This document shows, piece after piece, positions 49,090 to 56,894 of a stretch of 64,000 nucleotides of DNA. This DNA is from Candidatus Lachnocurva vaginae (GTDB lineage Bacteria; Bacillota; Clostridia; Lachnospirales; Lachnospiraceae). The first letter of the stretch is position 1. Each line of letters opens with the position of its first letter. The translations under genes and the position numbers were made by a program. The stretch spans positions 558,001-622,000 of the forward strand of contig CP049781.1 in assembly GCA_011082265.1 (NCBI GenBank), in the 5' to 3' direction. The notes below the pieces were generated by a model. The model was not told where the DNA came from. It did no database searches and worked only from the letters and a program-made list of their open reading frames with translations.

Positions 49090-50613
49090 ATGGCAGCTTC
49101 AAATATTTTTATTTTGATATCAATGGGAGCATACTTGCTTTTAATGGTATATATAGGAGTTAAATCTTCAAAGCAGACGAATTCCGTAGATGATTTTTAT
49201 TTAGGAAATAGAAAATTGGGACCTATAGTTACGGCGATGAGTGCAGAAGCATCAGATATGAGCAGTTATCTTCTTATGGGAATTCCGGGACTTGCATATC
49301 TATCAGGAACTTCTCATGTAGGATGGACTATCATAGGACTTGTTTTAGGTACTTATTTAAATTGGCTTATTGTTGCAAAGAGACTTAGAAGATATTCGGA
49401 AAAAATATCTGCAATTACAGTTCCGTCATTTTTCTCAAAAAGATATAAAGATGAAAAAAATATTTTGATGATGATATCAGCACTTTTAATTGTACTTTTT
49501 TTCATTCCATATACAGCTTCAGGATTTGCTGCTTGCGGAAAGCTTTTTAACAGCTTATTTAATATTGATTATCATATAGCAATGATTGTAAGTGCAGTAG
49601 TTATTCTTATGTATACATCTCTTGGAGGATTTTTGGCGGCATCTATAACAGATCTGGTTCAAAGCATAATAATGACACTTGCACTAATAATAGTGCTTTT
49701 ATTCGGAGTAAAAGTGGCAGGAGGAATGGAAAATGTTTTCAAAAATGTTGAACACCTTGCAGGCTACCTTTCTCTTACGAAAAGCTATAATCCAACGACA
49801 ATGGATGCAAAGAATTTTGATTTTATAAATATTATATCAACTCTTGCATGGGGACTTGGATATTTCGGAATGCCGCATATACTTTTAAGATTTATGGCTA
49901 TACGAGATGAAAAAGAGCTTACGCTTTCACGCAGAATTGCATCAAGTTGGGCACTTATTTCAATGGTAGTATCTGTATTTATAGGAATGATAGGACTTTG
50001 CATAAGCTCTAAAAAAATTCTACCTTTCCTTGGAGGCTCAAAGAGTGAAACAATTATAATTGAAATTTCAAAGCTTCTGGCAAAGCACAGTTCTATAACA
50101 GCACTTATATCGGGGGTTGTATTATCGGGAATACTTGCATCAACAATGTCTACAGCCGATTCACAGCTACTTGCTGCATCTTCTTCTATTTCGAGCGATA
50201 TTTTGGTCGACTTTTTCCATCTTAAATTAAGCGATAAAAAGCTTATGGATATTTCAAGGCTTACTATTATAGCAATTTCTATAATAGGAGTGCTTATTGC
50301 ATGGGATCCCAACAGCTCTGTATTTGCAATCGTAAGTTTTGCATGGGCCGGACTTGGTGCATCGTTCGGCCCTGTTGTACTTCTTTCTTTATTTTGGAAA
50401 CGCTCAAATAAATATGGTGCTATAGCAGGACTTATAGCAGGAGGTGCAACCGTATTTATCTGGAAATTCTTGGTTCGAAATTTGGGAGGAGCATTCGACA
50501 TATACGAGCTTTTACCTGCATTTATAGTCGGGCTTATTTTTGAAATTGTAGTAAGTCTTATGACAAAAGAACCGGATAAGGAAATTAAAAAAATTTACGA
50601 ATCAATTCAATAA
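49090..50613 (+). CDS. putP: Sodium/proline symporter
   Basis: 507 residues with about 13 hydrophobic segments. DDFYLGNRKLGPIVTAMSAEASDMSSYLLMGIPGLAYLSG is the SSS-family TM1-2 signature with the Na+-binding region. VPSFFSKRYKD, SLGGFLAASITDLVQSIIMTLALI, MPHILLRFMAIRDEKEL and SGVVLSGILASTMSTADSQLLAASSSISSDI (second Na+ site) all match PutP. It takes up proline with Na+. The start ATG follows AAAGGACAAAT. It stands alone between divergent and convergent neighbours. Confidence 0.93.
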   Translation: MAASNIFILISMGAYLLLMVYIGVKSSKQTNSVDDFYLGNRKLGPIVTAMSAEASDMSSYLLMGIPGLAYLSGTSHVGWTIIGLVLGTYLNWLIVAKRLRRYSEKISAITVPSFFSKRYKDEKNILMMISALLIVLFFIPYTASGFAACGKLFNSLFNIDYHIAMIVSAVVILMYTSLGGFLAASITDLVQSIIMTLALIIVLLFGVKVAGGMENVFKNVEHLAGYLSLTKSYNPTTMDAKNFDFINIISTLAWGLGYFGMPHILLRFMAIRDEKELTLSRRIASSWALISMVVSVFIGMIGLCISSKKILPFLGGSKSETIIIEISKLLAKHSSITALISGVVLSGILASTMSTADSQLLAASSSISSDILVDFFHLKLSDKKLMDISRLTIIAISIIGVLIAWDPNSSVFAIVSFAWAGLGASFGPVVLLSLFWKRSNKYGAIAGLIAGGATVFIWKFLVRNLGGAFDIYELLPAFIVGLIFEIVVSLMTKEPDKEIKKIYESIQ

Positions 50614-50627
50614 CAAAATAAAGAGAG

Positions 50628-52022
50628 CTATCTAAAAATCTTTCCGAGCCTTTTTACAGCTTCCTTTTGAGTTTTTTCGTTTAAATCTGAAAAATTTAAA
50701 ATCATAGTATGGTCGTACTTTTTATCATACTTAGTGCAGTAGTCTGATAAAAATGCGACATTAATTCCTAAGTTTGCAGCCCTTTCTTTTATAATGGAGT
50801 CGGAGAGCTTAGTATTAAGCTCCACTAAAATATGTGTTCCATTGTTTCCTTCGGAAATTTGTTTTATCGGTAAATCGTTGCTACTTTTTAAGATTTCTCT
50901 AAGCGTTTCACCTTCTTTTTGATATTGCTTTTTTATTCTATTTAAATGTCTTTCAAAATATCCCTTTTTTATAAAATGAGTAAGAGAAAGCTGCTCCAAG
51001 GTTGAAGTTGAATTTGTGAAAAAGTTTGTTGTATTTAAGTATATTTCCATAAGCTTTTCAGGAAGCACCATATAACTTATTCTTATTGCAGGAGATAAAG
51101 TTTTACTGAATGTGTTCATATATATAACTTTTCCATTTACGTCCATACTTTTAAGAGCAGGTACGGGCTTTGTACCATAACGAAACTCGCAGTCAAAATC
51201 ATCCTCTATGATGTAGTGACCTTTTTTATCTGCCCACGATAAAAGCTCCTGTCTTCTTTTCATCGGCATAAGTGTGCCAAGGGGGTAGTGGTGCTCAGGT
51301 GAAACGTGAACGATGTCTGCTTTACTTTTTAAAAGGTCATCCATTGAGATTCCACTTTCGTCCATATCAACGCTTTTCCATTTAAGGTTATATGCCTCAT
51401 AAATTTTTGAAATCTTTTTATAACCGGGATTTTCAATCGCATAAATTGACGTCTTTAAAAGTATTGAAATCAGGCGGTTATACAAAAATTCAATTCCTGC
51501 ACCGATTACGATAAGCTCGGGAGATACATATATACCTCTACTTTTATAAATGTAACTTGCTATTTCTTCCCTAAGCTCTCTATTACCGAAAGGATGTCCT
51601 CTTTCTATTAGTTTTTCTTCGTACTCATTTAACACAAAACGTATAACCTTTTTCCAAGTTGAAAATGGAAAATAGTGGTAGAGTGTATTATTAGATTTAA
51701 AATCTGCAAACCATTTATCCTCTTTATAAAGTAATTTATCCTTTTGCTTTATCGGGCACATATCAAGATTCGGCATAGATTTTATATCGGATACAAAGTA
51801 GCCGATTTTCTCTTTACTTACAATATATCCTTCCATAAGTAGGTGGTTATATGCATTTATCACTGTTGTAAGACTTATGTTATTTTTAATAGCCATTTCA
51901 CGCTTCGATGCAAGCTTATCATTTGAGCGAAGCCTACCGGATAAAATATCATTTTTAATATATTCATATAAAGACTCATAAAGAGGCTTATCCTTTTCTT
52001 TAATTAGATTATAGTTATACAT
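50628..52022 (-). CDS. MocR/GabR-type GntR regulator with aminotransferase domain
   Basis: 464 residues. The N-terminal GntR winged helix (PLYESLYEYIKNDILSGRLRSNDKLASKREMAIKNNISLTTVINAYNHLLMEGYI) is joined to a fold-I aminotransferase-like domain. In that domain are SPEHHYPLGTLMPMKRR, YIIEDDFDCEFRYG (PLP-pyridine Asp) and MNTFSKTLSPAIRISYM with the PLP Lys. MocR proteins sense PLP adducts and control vitamin B6 or GABA/amino-acid catabolism genes. It is divergent from an aldehyde dehydrogenase with a direct repeat between them, which suggests GabR-like control of that gene. Confidence 0.93.
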   Translation of the reverse strand: MYNYNLIKEKDKPLYESLYEYIKNDILSGRLRSNDKLASKREMAIKNNISLTTVINAYNHLLMEGYIVSKEKIGYFVSDIKSMPNLDMCPIKQKDKLLYKEDKWFADFKSNNTLYHYFPFSTWKKVIRFVLNEYEEKLIERGHPFGNRELREEIASYIYKSRGIYVSPELIVIGAGIEFLYNRLISILLKTSIYAIENPGYKKISKIYEAYNLKWKSVDMDESGISMDDLLKSKADIVHVSPEHHYPLGTLMPMKRRQELLSWADKKGHYIIEDDFDCEFRYGTKPVPALKSMDVNGKVIYMNTFSKTLSPAIRISYMVLPEKLMEIYLNTTNFFTNSTSTLEQLSLTHFIKKGYFERHLNRIKKQYQKEGETLREILKSSNDLPIKQISEGNNGTHILVELNTKLSDSIIKERAANLGINVAFLSDYCTKYDKKYDHTMILNFSDLNEKTQKEAVKRLGKIFR

Positions 52023-52122
52023 TTTTCCCCTTTCATATCATTAATTGCATCCATAAATTAAAAATTATTTTTATTAATCTATGAAATATAAATGTATTAA
52101 AATTAGCATTAAATCATAAAAT

Positions 52123-52154
52123 ATATCTGGTATCTTTAAATATATCATATCTGG
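52123..52154. promoter_or_regulatory. Direct repeat, probable MocR operator
   Basis: ATATCTGG occurs at 52123 and 52147 in the divergent intergenic region. On the other strand the first copy reads GATACCAGATAT, containing ATACCA as in the Bacillus GabR box; the second reads ATATCCAGATAT. Direct repeats on one face are the usual MocR target. Confidence 0.5.
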
Positions 52155-52315
52155 ATATTTTTTAATACTCAGTTTAAGTATAAAATTACCTTGTAATGAA
52201 AAATTAAGTACCATATTAAATATTGGCTTGTTAATGGGAATAAAAAGGGTACGAAAAATAATAAAACAAGTTAAAAAGAATAAAAAATATAGATAATTTG
52301 AAGGGAGAAATATAA

Positions 52316-53809
52316 ATGTCATTAAAGTTAAAAGAAAAGTATGGACTTTTTATTGGTGGTGAATGGAAAGATGCAAAAGACAATGCAACCTTTGAAAGCA
52401 AAAACCCTGCAACAGGGGAGGTAATTGCAAAATTTGCAGAAGCTACAAAAGAAGATGTTGATGAAGCGGTTAAGGCTGCGTGGAAAGCATTTCCTTCATG
52501 GAAGGCTATGGAGCCAAATGAAAGAGCTTCAATATTAAATAAAATTGCAGACAGAATTGAAGAAAATGCAGATATGCTGGCAGAAGCTGAGACAATAGAC
52601 AATGGAAAGCCGATAAGAGAATCGAAATTTATTGATATTCCTTGGGCAATCGAACATTTCCGTTATTTTGCAGGAGCAATTCTTACAGGAGAAGGGAAGG
52701 CTTCAGTTTTAAGCACACCGAATTTTAAAGGCGAATCCTTAAGCATCGTCCTTCGTGAGCCTATAGGAGTTGTAGGGCAGATTATTCCTTGGAACTTTCC
52801 ATTTCTTATGGCAGCTTGGAAGCTTGCTCCGGTGCTTGCAGCGGGAGATTGTACAGTATTAAAAACTTCATCAAGTACTCCTTTAAGCGTAAATCTTTTA
52901 ATGGAGCTTATAGAAGATATAGTTCCAAAGGGAGTTATAAATATAATCACAGGTAGAGGTTCAAAGTCGGGACAGTACATGCTGGAGCATCCGGGATTTA
53001 AGAAGCTTGCATTTACAGGTTCAACTGAAGTCGGGAAAAATGTTGCACTTGCTGCTGCAGAAAAACTTATTCCGTCTACGTTGGAGCTTGGCGGAAAATC
53101 AGCAAATATTTTCTTTGACGACTGCAACATGAATCAGGCACTTGATGGACTTCAAGTAGGAATCTTATTCAATCAAGGTCAGGTATGTTGTGCAGGATCA
53201 AGAGTATTTGTTCAGGAAGGAATCTATGATGAATTCGTAGAAAAGATAAAGAAGGCATTTGAAACTGTAGAGCAGGGTGATCCATTAAATCCTGACACGA
53301 AAATCGGTGCATCAATAAACGAAGCTCAGATTAAAAAAGTAAGTCATTATATGGACATTGCAAAAGAAGAAGGAGCAACAATTCTTTGCGGCGGCGAAAG
53401 AAATATGGAAGGAAAGCTAAAAAAAGGATATTTCTTTAAGCCTACACTTATAACAAATGTAAAGAATGATATGAGAATTGCAAAAGAAGAAATCTTCGGA
53501 CCGGTTGCCGTTGTAATTAAATTTAAGACTGAAGATGAAGTTATAAAGATGGCTAATGATTCAGACTACGGACTCGGTGGCGGAGTTTGGACAAAAGATA
53601 TCACAAAAGCTATTAGAGTATCTCGTGCAGTTGAAACCGGAAGAATGTGGGTAAACACTTATAATCAAATCCCGGCAGGTGCTCCATTCGGAGGATATAA
53701 GAAATCAGGTATCGGAAGAGAAACAGACCTTAGTATTTTAGATGCATACACTCAGACTAAGAACATATTTATCAATTTAAGTGATGAATCTTCAGGATTT
53801 TACTGCTAG
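52316..53809 (+). CDS. NAD(P)-dependent aldehyde dehydrogenase
   Basis: 497 residues, ATG behind GAAGGGAGAAATATAA. ALDH superfamily motifs: VGQIIPWNFPFLMAAWKLAP (oxyanion Asn), FTGSTEVGK, the general-base Glu in TLELGGKSANI, the nucleophile in NQGQVCCAGSR, EEIFGPV, and PFGGYKKSGIGRE. It resembles betaine/phenylacetaldehyde-type ALDHs and is of normal length. The divergent MocR regulator suggests induction by an amine or amino acid; the actual substrate cannot be read from sequence. Confidence 0.92.
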   Translation: MSLKLKEKYGLFIGGEWKDAKDNATFESKNPATGEVIAKFAEATKEDVDEAVKAAWKAFPSWKAMEPNERASILNKIADRIEENADMLAEAETIDNGKPIRESKFIDIPWAIEHFRYFAGAILTGEGKASVLSTPNFKGESLSIVLREPIGVVGQIIPWNFPFLMAAWKLAPVLAAGDCTVLKTSSSTPLSVNLLMELIEDIVPKGVINIITGRGSKSGQYMLEHPGFKKLAFTGSTEVGKNVALAAAEKLIPSTLELGGKSANIFFDDCNMNQALDGLQVGILFNQGQVCCAGSRVFVQEGIYDEFVEKIKKAFETVEQGDPLNPDTKIGASINEAQIKKVSHYMDIAKEEGATILCGGERNMEGKLKKGYFFKPTLITNVKNDMRIAKEEIFGPVAVVIKFKTEDEVIKMANDSDYGLGGGVWTKDITKAIRVSRAVETGRMWVNTYNQIPAGAPFGGYKKSGIGRETDLSILDAYTQTKNIFINLSDESSGFYC

Positions 53810-53830
53810 TTAAAAATTTTTAGAAAAAAA

Positions 53831-53872
53831 AACACCTTTATTTCAAAAGCTTAGGAATAAAGGTGTTTTTAT
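53831..53872 (+). terminator. Terminator after aldehyde dehydrogenase
   Basis: A perfect 12-bp stem AACACCTTTATT/AATAAAGGTGTT around 13 bases, followed by TTTAT and preceded by an A-run, so it can act in both directions. Confidence 0.92.
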
Positions 53873-53874
53873 GT

Positions 53875-53902
53875 AAAAAAGCCTTTCTTTTTTAAGAAAG
53901 AC
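53875..53902 (-). terminator. Terminator for amino-acid permease
   Basis: On the minus strand GTCTTTCTT, an AAAA loop and AAGAAAGGC, followed by TTTTTT. Confidence 0.85.
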
Positions 53903-53938
53903 TTTTTAAATGTTTTTTTAAATATTTGTACTTTTATT

Positions 53939-55288
53939 CTAGAACTCATCCATAGTTTTTTCATTAGGATATAGATATTTATGACTTAAGAATGAAATAG
54001 GAATTCCTGCCAATATTACAATTATACCTATAACAAACCATTTAGGATCTGATAATACTGATGAAATAAGCATGAATGCCGCACCGCCTATACCGATTAA
54101 AGGAACAATCGGATATAAAGGAGTATTAAATGTTCTCTTAAGCTCTTTTTGATGACGAAGCTTAAATGCATCATAAAGTGCAAATAAAGTGAATACCCAA
54201 GTAAAGAACATTGTCATAAGTGAAATGCTTTCAAAAGTACCTGTTAGCATAAGAATTAAAGCAAGAGTACCCGAAGTCATAATTGAATGAATAGGTGTAT
54301 TAAATTTAGGGTCAATATGACGAATCCATTTAGAACCCGGCAAGTTGTTGCAACGTGCTTGATAAAGCATATCACGAGTTGCCTGAACAACTTCAGCATT
54401 AAGCGTGAAAAGACTGCATATGACCATAAGGATTGCCATAATATAACGTCCGGTATTACCCATAAGAGATTGACCGAAATTTGAGCCGAAGCTTTCCTTT
54501 GAAATCATAATTGTTTTGGTAGAAATAACATTAAATCCTACCATGTTGAATAAAACAAAAATTATGATTAAAAATGACATTGAAAGAAATAGTGCTTTTG
54601 GAAAATCTCTCTGAGGGTTTGACATTTCTTCACCTAAGTTGGCTGTTGCCTGCCATCCGTCATAAACCCACATAGCACCTAAAAGTGCTATACCGAATTT
54701 AACGCCCGGAGAATTAGGATTTCCTATAAGTGAGAAGTTAATATTTGTCGGCATTCCGCCTTTGAATATACCTAATATAATTACTAAAAGTAATGGAACT
54801 GCTTGCAATAAAGCTCCTACAAGCTGTGTTCTCATAGTTCCTTGAACTGAAATCATCTGTGACGAGCAAAGAACAATAATTATTATAAATGCACATATAC
54901 GAAGCTGTGTATCGTTCATAGAAATGATACCTGATAGAAAAGTCGCAGTTGCTATAGAGTTAGCAGCTAATGTCCCTGGGTCATTTAAGATAGCAAAGAA
55001 CCATCCTGATAAAAAGCCGATTTTCTTTCCATTATATTGAGTGACATAAGCTGTCATACCGCCCAGACTTGCTTTATATGATGCAACTTCCGCAAGCGTA
55101 AGTGCTGTACACATAGTAATTAAACCTGCAAAAATCCACATAAGTATTGCCATTCCGGTAGATCCGGAAGCTTTAAGAACGGTAGTAGGTTTCATAAATA
55201 TACCGGTTCCTATAACCTGAGCGACGCAAAAACCGATTGCTTCAATCAAGGTTATATTTTGCTTAAGTTTTCCTTCTTTTTTTTGCAT
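53939..55288 (-). CDS. APC-superfamily amino-acid permease (LAT/SteT-like)
   Basis: 449 residues from the ATG at 55288, chosen for AAAGGGGGACTTAT on this strand. Twelve hydrophobic segments are visible. TLIEAIGFCVAQVIGTGIFMKPTTVLKASGSTGMAILMW carries the TM1 GTGIF hallmark. ALTLAEVASYKASLGGMTAYV and MWVYDGWQATANLGEEMSNPQRDFPKAL (TM6 and following loop) are also typical. The pattern is closest to the L-type amino-acid transporter branch such as SteT, which exchanges neutral amino acids. The substrate is not determined. Confidence 0.9.
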   Translation of the reverse strand: MQKKEGKLKQNITLIEAIGFCVAQVIGTGIFMKPTTVLKASGSTGMAILMWIFAGLITMCTALTLAEVASYKASLGGMTAYVTQYNGKKIGFLSGWFFAILNDPGTLAANSIATATFLSGIISMNDTQLRICAFIIIIVLCSSQMISVQGTMRTQLVGALLQAVPLLLVIILGIFKGGMPTNINFSLIGNPNSPGVKFGIALLGAMWVYDGWQATANLGEEMSNPQRDFPKALFLSMSFLIIIFVLFNMVGFNVISTKTIMISKESFGSNFGQSLMGNTGRYIMAILMVICSLFTLNAEVVQATRDMLYQARCNNLPGSKWIRHIDPKFNTPIHSIMTSGTLALILMLTGTFESISLMTMFFTWVFTLFALYDAFKLRHQKELKRTFNTPLYPIVPLIGIGGAAFMLISSVLSDPKWFVIGIIVILAGIPISFLSHKYLYPNEKTMDEF

Positions 55289-55598
55289 ATAAGTCCCCCT
55301 TTCAAAAAACAGTAAGAAAAACAAAATATTGTTATCGAATATTGTATATACATGTTTCATTAAAAGTCAATTATATTCAAAATTTTTTAAAAAGTATTAG
55401 GCCCTATTTTGATTTTTAGATTTTTAGTCTATAATACAAAAATGCAAAACAAAATAATTAGAAATAATGGGAAATTATAAATGGATAAAATATTAAATAT
55501 AGAAATTATAAATGGATTAAATATTAAGTATAGAAATTATAAATGGATAAAATATAAAATAGTTTAATAAATAAATTTAGAAGAGGAGAAAATATTTT
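55289..55598. other. Divergent intergenic region permease / dtd
   Basis: 310 bases. No gene is seen. It holds three tandem repeats before dtd; a 28-codon frame across them (ATG 55481) has only a weak ribosome site. Confidence 0.6.
55471..55560 (+). repeat. Three 30-31-bp tandem repeats before dtd
   Basis: GAAATTATAAATGGAT recurs at 55471, 55502 and 55532, each followed by AAAATAT-like sequence. Each copy contains an ATG. Confidence 0.88.
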
Positions 55599-56057
55599 AT
55601 GAAATTTTTAATTCAGATTGTAGATGATGCAAGCGTAAAGATTGATAATGAAGTTGTAGGACAAATAGACAGCGGATTTTTAGTTTTTATAGGTGTTACT
55701 AATAAAGACACAAAGGAAATTGCCGATAAAATGCTTAAAAAACTTATAAATTTGCGTATTTTCCCGGATGAAAATGGAAAAACCAATCTTTCTATAAAAG
55801 ATGTAAAAAAAGATCTTCTTTTAGTATCACAATTTACTTTATATGCGGACGCAAAGCATGGGAATAGGCCGTCATTTATAAATGCGGGAGATCCTAAAAA
55901 AGCTGAAGATATGTACAATTACATTGTTGACAAAGCAAAAAATGAAGTAAAAAAAGTTGAAACCGGAAAGTTTGGAGCTGATATGGAAGTGTCTTTAAAA
56001 AATATGGGACCTTTCACAATCATGCTTGATTCAAAAGAACTCGGATTTGATGAGTAA
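55599..56057 (+). CDS. dtd: D-aminoacyl-tRNA deacylase
   Basis: 152 residues, ATG behind AGAGGAGAAAATATTTT. The DTD motifs are present: the Thr-containing VSQFTLYAD pocket and the NMGPFTIMLDS counterpart of the GP motif; NRPSFINAGDPKKAE lies between. The N-terminus reads KFLIQIVDDASVKIDN where most DTDs have a -RVSEASV- type start. It removes D-amino acids (and Gly) mischarged to tRNA, relevant in a cell that makes free D-Asp. Followed by its own terminator. Confidence 0.95.
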   Translation: MKFLIQIVDDASVKIDNEVVGQIDSGFLVFIGVTNKDTKEIADKMLKKLINLRIFPDENGKTNLSIKDVKKDLLLVSQFTLYADAKHGNRPSFINAGDPKKAEDMYNYIVDKAKNEVKKVETGKFGADMEVSLKNMGPFTIMLDSKELGFDE

Positions 56058-56068
56058 AAATCATTAAA

Positions 56069-56096
56069 AATAGGCTGAATTTCAGCCTATTTTTTC
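56069..56096 (+). terminator. Terminator after dtd
   Basis: AATAGGCTGAA pairs with TTCAGCCTATT with almost no loop, followed by TTTTTC. Confidence 0.85.
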
Positions 56097-56156
56097 ATAA
56101 GTGTTTTATTTAATAAATCTTTATATTCTTATAGATTCGTTAATAATTTTGACTTT

Positions 56157-56546
56157 TTATTCCATGAGTATCATATTAAAGTCGTCGCAAGATATTGATG
56201 CAACATTTTCAATTGTTCTATGAAGCTGCTTGACTAAAAGACAGTCCTTCGCCTTATAATACATTTCTTTTCCTTGCCTTTGTGACACGATAAGACCGGA
56301 TGCCTTTAAAAGTCTTAAATGATGTGAAACGGCAGGACTTGACATATTGACTATGGATGCAATATTTATCACGCATTCATCAGTATGGCAAAGTAGCCAG
56401 AATATGCGAAGGCGGCTCGGATCTCCAAGTTGTCTCATAGCTGAGGAAACCTTTTCCATAAGTTCTTCATTCGGTATATGGTCAATAATTTCTTCAATAT
56501 TTCTCTCTCCATGGTTATGTGGAAGATTCTGATTAACTATTGTCAT
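56157..56546 (-). CDS. ArsR/SmtB-family metal-responsive repressor
   Basis: 129 residues. MRQLGDPSRLRIFWLLCHTDECVINIASIVNMSSPAVSHHLRLLKASGLIVSQRQGKEMYYKAKD is a standard ArsR winged helix. Only one Cys (TDECVINIA) stands where CadC has its CxC, and the N-terminus has His-rich NLPHNHGE. The sensed metal is therefore uncertain, with Zn/Cd favoured by the neighbour. It diverges from a P1B-type ATPase, with two perfect dyads between them. Confidence 0.92.
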   Translation of the reverse strand: MTIVNQNLPHNHGERNIEEIIDHIPNEELMEKVSSAMRQLGDPSRLRIFWLLCHTDECVINIASIVNMSSPAVSHHLRLLKASGLIVSQRQGKEMYYKAKDCLLVKQLHRTIENVASISCDDFNMILME

Positions 56547-56569
56547 AAAAAAAATCCTTTCGTAAAAAC

Positions 56570-56604
56570 TGATTAAATTTTAACTTTAATATTAAATTTA
56601 ATCA
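56570..56604. promoter_or_regulatory. Dyad 1, likely ArsR operator
   Basis: TGATTAAATTT and AAATTTAATCA are perfect 11-bp arms 13 bases apart, just upstream of the repressor start. Confidence 0.55.
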
Positions 56605-56789
56605 AGATTACATTTTGAAAATCTTTTTCTTTTTTAGACAACTTATGAAATATCTTTATATTTTAAAGTTAAAATCTGAATGAATCGGGGAAAATATTTT
56701 GCTATGCAAAATTATAGGAAGATAATATAAAAAATTAATTAATAAAGATTGACTTTATATTTTAATAAAGATATATTAAAAGCATAGAA

Positions 56790-56821
56790 ACAATTAAACA
56801 ATGATTTAATTGTTTAATTGT
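56790..56821. promoter_or_regulatory. Dyad 2, likely ArsR operator before metal ATPase
   Basis: ACAATTAAACAA and TTGTTTAATTGT are perfect 12-bp arms 8 bases apart, 73 bases ahead of the ATPase start. ArsR sites are often imperfect dyads of this size. Confidence 0.6.
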
Positions 56822-56894
56822 ACTTATATAGGCATATGCCTTGCATAATTCATAATTTTAGAAAAAATAATTTAATATATAGATAGGTATTTAT

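Noticed and set aside
49785..50501. Minus-strand frame inside putP
   Set aside because: Antisense of a clear transporter with no start signal or family match.
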